Origin: Salinispora mooreana
GTDB lineage: Bacteria > Actinomycetota > Actinomycetes > Mycobacteriales > Micromonosporaceae
Direction: 5' to 3'
Assembly (NCBI RefSeq): GCF_000379065.1
Contig: NZ_KB900614.1
Location: 1,672,850-1,736,849 of the forward strand
DNA length: 64,000 nt
A model generated the notes under the pieces. That model had not been told where the DNA came from, made no database searches, and saw nothing but the letters and a program-made list of their open reading frames with translations. The translations under genes and the position numbers were made by a program. Each line of letters opens with the position of its first letter. Position 1 is the stretch's first letter. Shown here in pieces: positions 36,752 through 45,593 of the stretch.

Positions 36752-38074
36752 TCAGGAACCGAGGGTGGTCAACGTCTGCATGGTGCGGTTGACCCACACC
36801 TGCCCGTCCTGGGCGACCTCGCGCAGGTAGTACGCCTGCACCGGGGTGTGGTTCTTGGGCCCGAACTGCCAGGCACCCCGGGGCGAGTCGATCGACCCGA
36901 CCCGCGACAGCGCCGCAGTCAGTGACTGCCCGGTCAGCTCACCACTCGCCCCGCCAGCCGCGGCGGACGCGGAGGACGAGGTTGCCGGGCTGACCGCCGT
37001 GGAGCTGCCCGGCACCGGCGACGCCGCTGGGGCGTCGGGGCCGGCGAGCGCTTCGGCGATGGCCTTGTCCAGCACGAGCGCCGCGTCCCACGCGCACACG
37101 TGGTAGAGATTCGGCAGCTTCCCGTCGTTGGCCGCCGTGTACCGGCGCACGAAGTCCCGGTTCGCCGCGTTGTCCAGCGTGGTGGAGTAGTTCAGGGCCG
37201 TGTAGATCCCCTCCGCCGCCGGGCCCAACGCGGCCAGCGACGGGCCTTCGGTGAGGAATCCTGAGGCGTACAGCGGCACATCGACGCCGTACTGCCGGTA
37301 CTGCTTGACGAACTCCACCGCAGAGGCACCCGCGTAGAAGGTGTAGACCGCTGCCGCCCCAGATTCCTTGATCTTGGTGAGGTACGGGGAGAACTCGGTG
37401 GTCGGGGCCGGCGCCCACGGCGTCCACGTCGGCTCTCCGCCAGGGTTGGCCAGCTTCCCGCCGGCCTTGCGGAACGGGTCGACGAACCCGCCGATCTGGT
37501 CGCGTCCGCCGATGTAGTCCGGGCCGATCACCCACACTCGGCCCTCGCCGACCTTCTGGCGCAGGTAGCCGGCGATCGACGCGCCGGTCTCCTGACTCAA
37601 CCACGACGTCGACCACAGGTAGGTCGGGTCCTCTACCGTCGACGGGCGCCCGCCGGTGCCGATCAGCGGCACCCCGGATTCCTTCAGCAACGGGTACAGG
37701 GTCTGCACCGTGTCCGCGGTCCCGCCGCCAACCAGGGCGAGGACCTTGTCCTGCTCGATGAGCTTGCGCGCCGACGCGAGCGCGGTGGCCTTGCCCTCGC
37801 CCTCGTCGGCCTCGATCACCGTGACCGGTCGGCCGCCGAGCTTACCGCCCAGCTTGTCCAGGGCCAGCCGAAACCCGGCGGCCTGGTCGTCGCCGATCGC
37901 CTTGTAGGGACCGGACTTCGGCACGATGAGGCCAATGCGGATCTCCTCGCCGCTGGCGTCCGAGTCGCCAAGGCTGGACCCGGAGCATCCGGAGACCGTG
38001 AGAAGCAGGGTGGCGACGGCGATGGCGACCGCTCGTCGCCGCCGAGATCGGCCGGTGGTCTGTTGAGGGGTCAC
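36752..38074 (-). CDS. LivK-type substrate-binding lipoprotein
   Basis: 440 residues. Lipobox LLLTVSGCSG after an Arg-rich n-region. Type I periplasmic-binding fold: IRIGLIVPKSGPYKAIGDDQAAGFRLALDKLGGKLGGRPVTVIEADE, ALVGGGTADTVQTLYPLLKESGVPLIGTGG, WVIGPDYIGGRDQIGGFVDPFRKAGGK, AVYTFYAGASAVEFVKQYRQYGVDVPLYASG. A Ser/Ala/Pro-rich insertion near residue 340 is unusual. Start GTG 38074 follows AAAGGATTCCT. It captures an amino acid, amide or related ligand for the Liv-type permeases. 103 bases after the conservon GTPase gene, same direction. Confidence 0.92.
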   Translation of the reverse strand: MTPQQTTGRSRRRRAVAIAVATLLLTVSGCSGSSLGDSDASGEEIRIGLIVPKSGPYKAIGDDQAAGFRLALDKLGGKLGGRPVTVIEADEGEGKATALASARKLIEQDKVLALVGGGTADTVQTLYPLLKESGVPLIGTGGRPSTVEDPTYLWSTSWLSQETGASIAGYLRQKVGEGRVWVIGPDYIGGRDQIGGFVDPFRKAGGKLANPGGEPTWTPWAPAPTTEFSPYLTKIKESGAAAVYTFYAGASAVEFVKQYRQYGVDVPLYASGFLTEGPSLAALGPAAEGIYTALNYSTTLDNAANRDFVRRYTAANDGKLPNLYHVCAWDAALVLDKAIAEALAGPDAPAASPVPGSSTAVSPATSSSASAAAGGASGELTGQSLTAALSRVGSIDSPRGAWQFGPKNHTPVQAYYLREVAQDGQVWVNRTMQTLTTLGS

Positions 38075-38177
38075 AGGAATCCTTTCGTCGACAGTTTCGC
38101 GTCCGGGATACGCCGGTACTGGCCGTGTTCAGGGGCGATGAGGTTGCTGCTCGCAGCCAGGGGCGCTGCCGGCGGCA

Positions 38178-38720
38178 TCACGGGTGGTGGCTTGCGGCGC
38201 GGTCGGTGGTGAGGAGGTGCTTCAGGACGGAACGGACGGAGGCGGGCTCGGTGGCGTCGCAGGTCAGGACCGGGACGTGCGACGCGACCCGCAGCGCCTC
38301 GCGGATCTCGTGACGGTTACGAGTGCCGCCGAGCGGCCGGTTGATCGCCACCAGGTACGGCAGGCGGCGGGCGTCGAGCCAGTCCAGCGCCGGATACGAG
38401 GCGGGCAGCCGGGTGGTGTCGACCAACACCACGGCACCGACGGCACCGGCGCTGCACTGGTCCCACATCCACCACCAGCGCCGCTGATCGGGGGTGGTGC
38501 GCACGGCGATGGTGACACCGCTGGGCAGCGTGGCGTAGCCGACCTCCCACACGCTACCCGGCTGCCCGGCCAGCACCGTGTGGCCGTGACTGGCGGACCG
38601 CAGGAAGCACGTCTTGCCCACGCCTGGGCCGCCGACCACCAGGACCGTGACCGCCGAGGCCCGCCCGTCTGCCACGCTGGTGCCCCTGTCCACGATCATC
38701 ACCGCCCGCACGCGAGTCAA
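38178..38720 (-). CDS. Conservon small GTPase (CvnD-like)
   Basis: 180 residues. P-loop VVGGPGVGKTCFLRSAS near residues 28-44, GVTIAVRTTPDQRRWWWMWDQCSAGAVGAVVLVDTTRLP in place of the switch II/DTAGQ region, and AINRPLGG as an NKxD-like guanine motif. These match the Ras-like CvnD proteins of actinomycete conservons, which act with a roadblock protein and a kinase-like CvnA in a membrane signalling complex. Overlaps the upstream roadblock gene by four bases. Confidence 0.88.
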   Translation of the reverse strand: MTRVRAVMIVDRGTSVADGRASAVTVLVVGGPGVGKTCFLRSASHGHTVLAGQPGSVWEVGYATLPSGVTIAVRTTPDQRRWWWMWDQCSAGAVGAVVLVDTTRLPASYPALDWLDARRLPYLVAINRPLGGTRNRHEIREALRVASHVPVLTCDATEPASVRSVLKHLLTTDRAASHHP

Positions 38721-39130
38721 CCGGCGGTGCGGGGTCCCGGCTTGGCCTGCTCACCGATCCGGGCCGCGAGCGCCGCCAGTTCGTAGGCGACCTGGGATGG
38801 GTCACATTCGGTGCGGGCCAGGGCCGCCAGCGAGGTTCCGTCGGGCACCTGCTGCACCACGAGGATGCCGTCGTTCATCATCAGCATCTGGAATTGCACG
38901 CCGCCGGTCTCCAACAGGTCGGTGGCGCCACGGGCCAGGCTGACCAGACCGGACACAATAGCGGCGAGTTGGTCGCCCCGGTCACTGTCCAGACCGGCGG
39001 TGCGGGCCAGCAGCAGCCCGTCCCCGGACACCGCGACGACATGGGCCACGGCCGGAATCTGCCGGGCCAAGCCATCCAGCACGACCGAGAGCTGGGGATT
39101 GCGGGGTGTGGCAGTGGTGGCGCTCATCAA
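38717..39130 (-). CDS. Conservon roadblock/LC7 protein (CvnB-like)
   Basis: 137 residues, roadblock/LC7 fold: LSVVLDGLARQIPAVAHVVAVSGDGLLLARTAGLDSDRGDQLAAIVSGLVSLARGATDLL, VQFQMLMMNDGILVVQQVPDGTSLAALARTECDPSQVAYELAALAARIG. It would be the GAP/adaptor partner of the CvnD GTPase. Four-base overlaps on both sides tie it to the kinase and GTPase genes. The usual cvnC (DUF742) gene, which normally lies between cvnB and cvnD, is absent. Confidence 0.92.
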   Translation of the reverse strand: MMSATTATPRNPQLSVVLDGLARQIPAVAHVVAVSGDGLLLARTAGLDSDRGDQLAAIVSGLVSLARGATDLLETGGVQFQMLMMNDGILVVQQVPDGTSLAALARTECDPSQVAYELAALAARIGEQAKPGPRTAG

Positions 39131-41643
39131 CGTTCTCCTGTCGAAAGGGGAGGGGTGGCAGACGCGGCCCGCAGGCCGCGTAACGTGCCGGCGACCTGCG
39201 CCCTGATCGCCGCAGGATCGATCGGCGCGGATGGTTCGGAGTGGGTGCGCGGTGTCGGTATCCCACCCGGCACCACGTGCGCTTGGGAACGGCGCCGCGG
39301 CAGACCGGACGTGGTATGCCCGTCGGTGGCCGGCTCAGCGGTGGTCGCCGCAGCATGCCAGCCCGCGTCGGCCGCGGTCCGGAACCCACCGTGCCCGTCG
39401 CCGCTCTGCGGCCACAGCCACGGCGACCGGACCGCCATCTCCCGAAACGTCGGGGCATCCGCCGGCCGGGCAGCGCCCGCCGGCAACGGAAGCGGACCTC
39501 GCTCGTGGCGCACCAGCGGCAATTCCATCGTCGCGTCCGACGGCGGCACCGTCGGGGACAACTGGGTGGGCCCGGTCCAGCCGCTACCGGTTCGCGGAAT
39601 CGGCGGCACCGACGCGGGAGCCGCATTCACCGGCGACGCGAACGGTTGCTGAGGCCCTCGCTGGATCTGGCTGGGAACAACAATCTCCCGTACGTGCACC
39701 CGGGTCACGTACTCGGCCGGTACGGTCACCTCGGCCGTGATACCGGCCGGCCGGCTCGGGTTCAGGCGCACCGTCACGCCGAACTCGCGGGCAAGACGGG
39801 AAACCACGACCAAACCCATCTGGTCGGTGACCGCGACCTCCACCTCCGGACTCAACAGCAGTGCGTTGGCGCGGTCCAACTGCTCGGGGGTCAACCCGAG
39901 GCCGGAGTCGACGATGAGGATCTGCACGTCGCGCCCAGCCCACACCGCGAACACCTGCACCTGGTCGGCGGAGAACCGGGTAGCGTTGTCCAGCAACTCC
40001 GCGAGGATGGACTTGACCGCGGCAACCGCGCGGGCGTCGATCTCGGCTTCGACCAGCCGCTCCACACTGATCCGGGCGAAGCCCTCGGTCTCCGACAACG
40101 CCGCCTGGATGAGGTCGCCGAGCTCCACCGGCTGTCGCTGCACCTGGCCGGGGCCACCACCGGCGACGATCAGCAGGTTCGCGCCGTAGCGGCGCAGACG
40201 CGTCGCCTGCTGGTCAGCGCCGAACACCCTGGCCAGCCGGTCCGGGTCATCCTCGTCGCGTTCGAGGTTGTCGATGCTGCCCAGCAGCTGCTCCGTCAGC
40301 GCCTGCACCCGCCGCCCGATCGACGTGATCATGGCGCTTACCAGAGCCCGACCTCGCGCCTGATCCACCGTCGCATCCACTGCGGAGCGAAGAACCCCGT
40401 TGAAGGCGTCTGCGACCCGGCCCACCTCATCCCGGCCGACCACCGGCACCGAGACCCCGCCAGCGCCCTCAGCCAACCGCTGTGCCTCCGCAGGGTCCGA
40501 GGTCGCCCGCAGCCGTCCGACCAGGCCCGGTAGCTCGACATCCGCGACCCGCCGCGCACCCTGCTCCAACATCGACAGCTGGCCAACCAACGACCGCGCC
40601 ACCCGCACCGCGGTGAGCACGGCAACGGTCAACATCACCGTCAGCACACCGGCCTGCACCACCGCTGCGCGAACCTGCTCCATCCACAGGTCATCGGCGG
40701 TGGCCCCAATGTCACCATTCACCGTCACCTGCACCTGAGAGAGCAGATCCGCCCGGGTGGTCATCACCCGGCTCCACTGCTCAGCACCGCCCGGCAGCCG
40801 GACCGGCTCGTACACACCGGTGCCCGACACCGCCCCGTCCAGCCGTACGGCGGCCAGCACGTCCGGGCCGGTCAACGTCCGACCCGCCAATGCCTGCCAC
40901 GACGACCGCGCCAAGGCGTCGAACTCGCGCAGCGCCTCGTCCTGTGCAGAGCGAGCGGCCACAACCTCGGCATGTAGTGCCGGGGTCAACCGCCGCGCCG
41001 CCACCGCCTGCAACACCGCCACCTGCTGCTGGCTCACCGACTCGCGGGCCCGCGACAACGCCGCCGACGCTCGTATCTCATCCGCGAGCTGAGGAGTCAC
41101 CCTGCTCTGCGCTACTGCGGGAAGCAAGTCATCAAGATCAGCGATTATCCCTCGGTAGCCGAAGGCTACCGCCGACAGCGACACCAGCCCGTCACCACGC
41201 ACCCGCTGTCGCTGCGCCCTCACGTCCACCAACCCCGCGTCCACCCTGGCTAAGACCACTCGCACGGACTCCGGGAGTTCGTCAAGCCGGTCGCGCCGCT
41301 CGTGGAACCGCGACAACGCACGGTCCGTGTCCTGGACTGCCCGCTCGAAGTCCGCAGGAGTGACCGTCGAGCCAGGCAGCAGCAAACCCACCGCGGCGTT
41401 CCGCTCGACCTGAAGCCGCTGTGCTACCCCCGCACCAGCCGCACTCGCCGCGAACATGTCCCCGGCACGCTGCGCGGATCTGGCCTCTGCGATCGAGGAC
41501 CAGAGGCCGAAGCCCGTCGAGAGCACCGCCACCAGCGCGGTCGGTACCACGATCAGCGCCGCCTTGACCCGGACCGGCATGTCGGCCAACAGCCGCGTTC
41601 TCGCAGCCGAGCCCTGCCTCGTAGTGCTGTCCAACCCCACCAT
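39127..41643 (-). CDS. Conservon sensor histidine-kinase-like protein with NIT domain (CvnA-like)
   Basis: About 838 residues from ATG 41643 (AAGG just upstream; ATG for MPVRVKA is an alternative). TM1 (VKAALIVVPTALVAVLSTGFGLW), an extracellular nitrate/nitrite-sensing-type helical domain (about residues 60-330), TM2 (AVVQAGVLTVMLTVAVLTAVRVA), HAMP-like linker (VGRDEVGRVADAFNGVLRSAV), then HATPase (LAELLDNATRFSADQVQVFAVW, LIVDSGLGLTPEQL, GLVVVSRLAREFGVTVRL). The C-terminal 200 residues are Pro/Ala-rich and low in complexity. No canonical phospho-acceptor His box is obvious, as in other CvnA proteins. First gene of a long leftward series. Confidence 0.9.
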   Translation of the reverse strand: MVGLDSTTRQGSAARTRLLADMPVRVKAALIVVPTALVAVLSTGFGLWSSIAEARSAQRAGDMFAASAAGAGVAQRLQVERNAAVGLLLPGSTVTPADFERAVQDTDRALSRFHERRDRLDELPESVRVVLARVDAGLVDVRAQRQRVRGDGLVSLSAVAFGYRGIIADLDDLLPAVAQSRVTPQLADEIRASAALSRARESVSQQQVAVLQAVAARRLTPALHAEVVAARSAQDEALREFDALARSSWQALAGRTLTGPDVLAAVRLDGAVSGTGVYEPVRLPGGAEQWSRVMTTRADLLSQVQVTVNGDIGATADDLWMEQVRAAVVQAGVLTVMLTVAVLTAVRVARSLVGQLSMLEQGARRVADVELPGLVGRLRATSDPAEAQRLAEGAGGVSVPVVGRDEVGRVADAFNGVLRSAVDATVDQARGRALVSAMITSIGRRVQALTEQLLGSIDNLERDEDDPDRLARVFGADQQATRLRRYGANLLIVAGGGPGQVQRQPVELGDLIQAALSETEGFARISVERLVEAEIDARAVAAVKSILAELLDNATRFSADQVQVFAVWAGRDVQILIVDSGLGLTPEQLDRANALLLSPEVEVAVTDQMGLVVVSRLAREFGVTVRLNPSRPAGITAEVTVPAEYVTRVHVREIVVPSQIQRGPQQPFASPVNAAPASVPPIPRTGSGWTGPTQLSPTVPPSDATMELPLVRHERGPLPLPAGAARPADAPTFREMAVRSPWLWPQSGDGHGGFRTAADAGWHAAATTAEPATDGHTTSGLPRRRSQAHVVPGGIPTPRTHSEPSAPIDPAAIRAQVAGTLRGLRAASATPPLSTGER

Positions 41644-42090
41644 CCTTGTGATCGTGCCGCTAACGACAGGTCGCGAGCCGCTGGCGAGGAGACTCACGCA
41701 GGCCACCGCTCCACAACCGGGCCCGAAGGCGAGGCCGGCCCTCCACTTGAGCGACACCAACCGCTGGATCTCCGCCTCACGAACCAGCCAGCCAGCCACA
41801 CCACGGAAAACCAACCCGACCAGGAAGGCGATGAGCAGCAGCGCCTCTCCCCTGACGCGCCTCTCTCGACGCCCCGGAGGTGTAGACGAATGATCCGGCC
41901 GACACGAAGGGGAAACTCCCTGGTAGCAGGGCCGGTACCGCCGGCCGGGCGGCCGCCTTGCAGCGCCTATCGATACCTTGGCTGATCCATTAGACTTTGG
42001 GCGCGCCCAAAAATCAACCACCACACTATGTGGACTCACAAAGCCCCGCGTGATGTAGGGGGACCGCCCCGGTTCGGTTGACTCCTGACC
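41644..42090. other. Region upstream of the conservon
   Basis: About 450 bases. The conservon promoter must lie here. In frame with the kinase, the minus strand also spells a hydrophobic stretch (ALLLIAFLVGLVFRGVAGWLVREAEIQ, 41760-41840), which could be a small membrane peptide, but no start or ribosome binding site supports it. Nothing else recognised. Confidence 0.4.
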
Positions 42091-42093
42091 TGT

Positions 42094-42770
42094 GAGGATA
42101 CGTTCCTCGCTGGAAGGATGTCTGTCATGCCGAAAGCGTTCCCCCTGGAGTTCCGCCGAGGACGCTGTCCGTCCCGGGAGCACCAGCAGCGAGTCGGCGG
42201 AGCTGCGGGAGTTGCGCCGTAGGAACAGGGTGTTGGAGCGGGAGAACGAGATTCTGCGGCGGGCCGCGGCGTAATTCGCCAAGGAGATCTCCCCACAATG
42301 ATGTACCCGCTGGTCGGTGATCTGGCCGCGGGCGGGATCCCCGTCGCGGTGACCTGCCGGGTGCTGGGGTTCAGTAAGCAGGCCTATTACGCGTGGCGTA
42401 AGAATCCGGTGTCGCAGCGGGACTTCAACGACGCGTATCGGATCAACGCCGCCCTCGACATCCATGCCGATGACCCGGCGTTCGGGTACCGGTTCATCGC
42501 CGATGAACTCCCCGCCCACGGCATCACCGCCGGCCCGAACCGGCTGTGGCTGACCGACATCACCGAGCGTCCCACCGCCGAGGGCAAGCTGTACCTGTGC
42601 GCGATCAAGGACATGCACTCCGGTCGGATCGTCGGCTACTCCACCGACTCGCAGGTGAGAGCCTCGTTGGCCGTCGCGGCGCTGTCCAAGGCCATCCGGC
42701 TGCCGAACCCGGCCGCCACGATCGTGCACTCGGACAGAGGCAGCCAATCCCGGAACAAGAGAATTTCGCG
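42094..42770 (+). mobile_element. IS3-family element, internally deleted
   Basis: OrfA remnant: MPKAFPLEFRR at 42127, a deletion with frameshift, then SESAELRELRRRNRVLERENEILRRAAA ending at 42274 (leucine zipper of IS3 OrfA). OrfB remnant at 42298-42755: MYPLVGDLAAGGIPVAVTCRVLGFSKQAYYAWRKNPVSQRD, FGYRFIADEL, then directly LWLTDITERPTAEGKLYLCAIKDMHSGRIVGYSTDSQ and HSDRGSQ, so about 70 codons between the helical domain and the DDE core are missing. First and second catalytic aspartates (TDIT, HSDRGS) remain. The 3' end is cut and joined to an integrase piece. Confidence 0.85.
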
Positions 42771-42889
42771 AAAGCGTTGCACCGCAACGGATTGGTCGAG
42801 TCAACCAAACCCGGGGCAGTCCCGCCTCCGCAACCCAGAGAATCAACGCCTCCGGACCCGCGCGACCACGACCCGTCGCCACCGCGGAC

Positions 42890-43300
42890 ACCTCAACCCC
42901 GCGTAATTTCGAAGCGCGTGATGGAGCAGGCCGTACGCGACGGCATAATTCAGCACAACCCGGCGCAGGTTACCGGGTGGCAACGCGACTACCAGCAGGC
43001 CGCAGACGAATTGGACGATCCCCGCTCACTGGCACTGCCTGACCGGGAATCACTCACCGCGCTTTCCGACGCGCTTGTCGAGCGGTCCGCAACCGGCTTC
43101 ACCGGGTGGGCCGACGTGGTGATATTCGCAGCCTGCACAGCGGCGCGGATCGGGGAGGTCTCCGGCGTCCGGGCCGAGGACATCGACCGGGAATCCTGGA
43201 TGTGGACGGTACGCCGGCAGACCACACCCGGACCCGGTGGCCTGATCGACAAGTGCGCCACGGGAGATCGCCGGGCACGGATCACTGACCACCACCCAGC
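42890..43300 (+). pseudogene. Tyrosine recombinase (phage-type integrase), internal fragment
   Basis: In the frame running to 43403, the sequence KRVMEQAVRDGIIQHNPAQVTGWQRDYQQAADELDDPRSLALPDRESLTALSDALVE is the end of the arm/core-binding domain. FTGWADVVIFAACTAARIGEVSGVRAEDIDRESWMWTVRRQT holds the first catalytic Arg (AARIGEVSG) of a tyrosine integrase. The rest (Lys, HxxR, Tyr) is lost; after about 43260 the text is no longer integrase-like. It adjoins the truncated IS3 element, marking an old integration site. Confidence 0.75.
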
Positions 43301-43410
43301 GGTACCTACACCCGGACCGACAGTCGATCACGGAGGCGGGAACGGCGATGAACGCCGACAACGACTCAACGGGCTGATCAACGGGTACCACCGGGCAGTC
43401 TGACACGATC

Positions 43411-43445
43411 TCCAAAACACCGGTTCAAAGCCGGTAAACGAGTTT
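43411..43445 (+). other. T-arm-like hairpin, possible attachment-site relic
   Basis: ACCGG-TTCAAAG-CCGGT (43419-43435) forms a perfect 5-bp stem with a 7-base loop in the pattern of a tRNA T-arm, just downstream of the integrase fragment. No matching acceptor stem, anticodon arm or CCA was found, so this is not a tRNA gene. It could be the 3'-tRNA copy left by site-specific integration, or chance. Confidence 0.25.
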
Positions 43446-43521
43446 GGCACGGTACACAGGCCTGACGCTCCCACACGTCGTCCCATGGCAGAACGCGGGC
43501 GTTGAGCACCTTCGGCGGTCA

Positions 43522-43673
43522 TGCGTTCGGCCGCGCGCCGTAGTCCGGGCCGGCCTCCACCAGGCAGACAGACCGGTCGGGATCCTCGCTCACCCGGCTT
43601 GCCAGCACGGAGCCCGCCACCCCGCCCCGAGGATGACGACGTCGTAGCCGGTGGCGGCCGACGTGCCCGTCAT
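43522..43673 (-). pseudogene. GMC oxidoreductase N-terminal fragment
   Basis: From ATG 43673: MTGTSAATGYDVVILGAG, then one base is missing near 43627 and the next frame continues GGVAGSVLASRVSEDPDRSVCLVEAGPDYGARPNA, ending at 43522. This is the FAD-binding beta-alpha-beta unit and following signature of choline-dehydrogenase/glucose-methanol-choline oxidoreductases. Only about 50 of 520 residues remain. It follows the PfkB gene by 18 bases, so it may once have been its operon partner in sugar or polyol catabolism. Confidence 0.8.
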
Positions 43674-43691
43674 ATCCACTCCAGGGCGCCG

Positions 43692-44621
43692 TCACCAGCG
43701 GCGGCCTCGACCCGCGGGCGGGTCCAGTTCCGCCGCACGGGCGAGCAGCGCGCCCCGGTCGATGGAGTCGACGTTCGTCGCCGCCACGGTACAGGCGTAG
43801 GCCCCGGAGATCGCGCCGTACAGGGCGCACCGCCGCGCCGGCTCTCCTGCGAGCCAGCCGAGCAGGAAGCCTGCGGCGAAGGCGTCGCCCGCACCGTTGG
43901 AGTCCACCACCAGCGCCGGCGGATCGACCGCCGGAACATGGCTGAACTCGCCGTCGACCAGCAGGTACGCTCCCTCGGCTCCGGCGGTGGCGACGACCGT
44001 GCGGGCCCGGCCGCGTTCGACGATGCGGCGCATCGTCTGCTCGGGGTCGGCCAGTGCGGCCGACGACACGAAGACGAGGTCGGCCGCGTAGGCGAAGTCC
44101 TCGTGGTAAGGCTCGTTGCCGTCCCAGTTGTGCAGGTCCGTGGAGATGGTTACGCCCGCCGCGTGCAGCGTGGGGAGGGCGAAGGCGCACGGATAGGTGA
44201 TCGACACGTGGGCGTGCCGGCTCGCCGCGGCGAGGGCGGTGACCGTCTCCACCGGGAGCCGGTCCCCCGCCTCGGATCGGCTGCTGTCGTACAGGGACAG
44301 CCGCCGTCCGTCCGGGGCGACGAGGTTGACCGCACGGCGGGTACCGGCCCGCAGCGGAAAGGCGGTGAGCGGGATGCCCCGCTCGGCGTGCAGGGCGCGA
44401 ACCAAGTCGCCCTCGTGGTCGTCGCCGATCACATCGATGTGGTGGGTACGCAGACCCAGTGCGTGGACCGCCATCGCCACGAAGTCGCCGGTCTGCCCCG
44501 CGCGGGTCGTGATCGCCGGCACCATGTAGCTGTCGGCGAACGGAAGGGGCAGCTGCGGTGCGTGGACGATGGTGTCCACGCCGGCGCCACCCAGAACAAG
44601 GACGTCGATCTCAGTGCTCAC
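43692..44621 (-). CDS. PfkB-family carbohydrate kinase
   Basis: 309 residues, ribokinase fold. N-terminal VDVLVLGGAGVDTIVHAPQLPLPFADSYMVPAITTRAGQTGDFVAMAVHALGLRTHHIDVIGDD, and the C-terminal ATP/anion-hole signature DSNGAGDAFAAGFLLGWLAGEPARRCALYGAISGAYA (catalytic Asp in GAGD). The usual GG-x-N motif reads AGQTGD here. It phosphorylates a sugar or nucleoside; specificity cannot be deduced. Flanked by two decayed genes (GMC oxidoreductase and GlgE), yet itself unbroken. The start ATG overlaps the GlgE remnant. Confidence 0.9.
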   Translation of the reverse strand: MSTEIDVLVLGGAGVDTIVHAPQLPLPFADSYMVPAITTRAGQTGDFVAMAVHALGLRTHHIDVIGDDHEGDLVRALHAERGIPLTAFPLRAGTRRAVNLVAPDGRRLSLYDSSRSEAGDRLPVETVTALAAASRHAHVSITYPCAFALPTLHAAGVTISTDLHNWDGNEPYHEDFAYAADLVFVSSAALADPEQTMRRIVERGRARTVVATAGAEGAYLLVDGEFSHVPAVDPPALVVDSNGAGDAFAAGFLLGWLAGEPARRCALYGAISGAYACTVAATNVDSIDRGALLARAAELDPPAGRGRRW

Positions 44622-45229
44622 AGGTGCTCCTCAGGGGAGGTGGTGCGGGGCTGGTGTAGATGGCGGCGACATCCCGCCCAGGGTCCAGGTGGACGGGGAG
44701 TGTTTGGGACCAGGTCAGCGCCTCGCCGCTGACCTCGTCGACGAGATCGACGGAGCGCGCGGAGATCCCGAGGTCGCCGGGGGCGAGGACGAGCGTGCCC
44801 CGGCGCGGGACGTCGGGGTCGAGACTCACCACGCACAGGACCATGTCCCCCGTGGCGGGGCCCGTCCTCGAGTACGCGATCAGCCGATCGCCGTCGATGT
44901 GGTGGAAGCGCAGGGTACGCAGCCGGTGCAGGGCGGGAGGCACCCGCCGGATCTGGTTGAGCTGGCCGATCCACTTCTCGATGGACCGGGCGGCGGCGAA
45001 GTCGCGCCTGCCGCAGCTCGAACCTCTCGGCGTGCGGCCAGGCGTGGCCGCCGGGTCGGGCGGGCTCGTTCGCGCAGATCTCGTAGCCGCTGTAGATCCC
45101 CCAACTCGGGGACATGGTCGCGGCCAGCGCGGCGTGGACCGCGAACATGCGTGGCCCGGCGTGGTGCAGGATGCGCGGCAGGACGTCACGCCTCCACTGC
45201 CGCATCGCCGCCGTCGATCGCCTCATCAC
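44611..45229 (-). pseudogene. GlgE maltosyltransferase, C-terminal fragment with frameshift
   Basis: From about 45190 the frame reads PRMFAVHAALAATMSPSWGIYSGYEICANEPARPGG, ERFELRQ, then shifts by one base near 45005 and continues RDFAAARSIEKWIGQLNQIRRVPPALHRLRTLRFHHIDGDRLIAYSRT, VLCVVSLDPDVPRRGTLVLAPGDLG, VDLVDEVSGEALTWSQ. This is the end of alpha-1,4-glucan:maltose-1-phosphate maltosyltransferase, which extends glucans from maltose-1-phosphate. The catalytic barrel (about 450 residues) is missing. The functional copy, if any, lies elsewhere. Confidence 0.85.
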
Positions 45230-45593
45230 AACCGCTGCGCAGAGAAGAAGCCCGCCAACAGCACCTGACGACCGACCGAGTGGACGCCCCAGCCGTTGCC
45301 CCGCTCAGCCCGACGTGCTCCCACGATGCTGGTACGACTGCTGTCAAAACCGCCCACAATCGATGAACTACCGGCAGGCGGTGGAGCGAAAGCCCAGCCC
45401 CCCTGCCAAGATCGACGCCATGACAACGCCGCAGCCACCGTAACAGGGACTGTAAAAAACAACGGCTCTGTCTCACGTTCGGTGGTGATGAAGCGGGCCA
45501 GCGCGGTCATCTGTGGACAGGCGCTGGTGAGGGTGTGGACGAGCGTTCACTGGTGGTCTGTGAGCTGGTCGGGTGGGGTCAGGAGGTAGCGGG
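45230..45593. other. Non-coding stretch between GlgE remnant and ISL3 remnant
   Basis: Nothing coding is convincing in these 360 bases. GGCTCTGTCTCACGTTCGG at 45464 looks like the terminal repeat of an ISL3-type element, placing the element's end there. Confidence 0.45.

Noticed and set aside
41644..42891. Upstream extension of the conservon kinase frame
   Set aside because: Crosses the IS3 remnant in antisense and has no domain; TM1 of the kinase follows the ATG at 41643.
43411..43445. Possible tRNA gene
   Set aside because: Only a T-arm-like hairpin; no acceptor, D or anticodon arms could be built around it.
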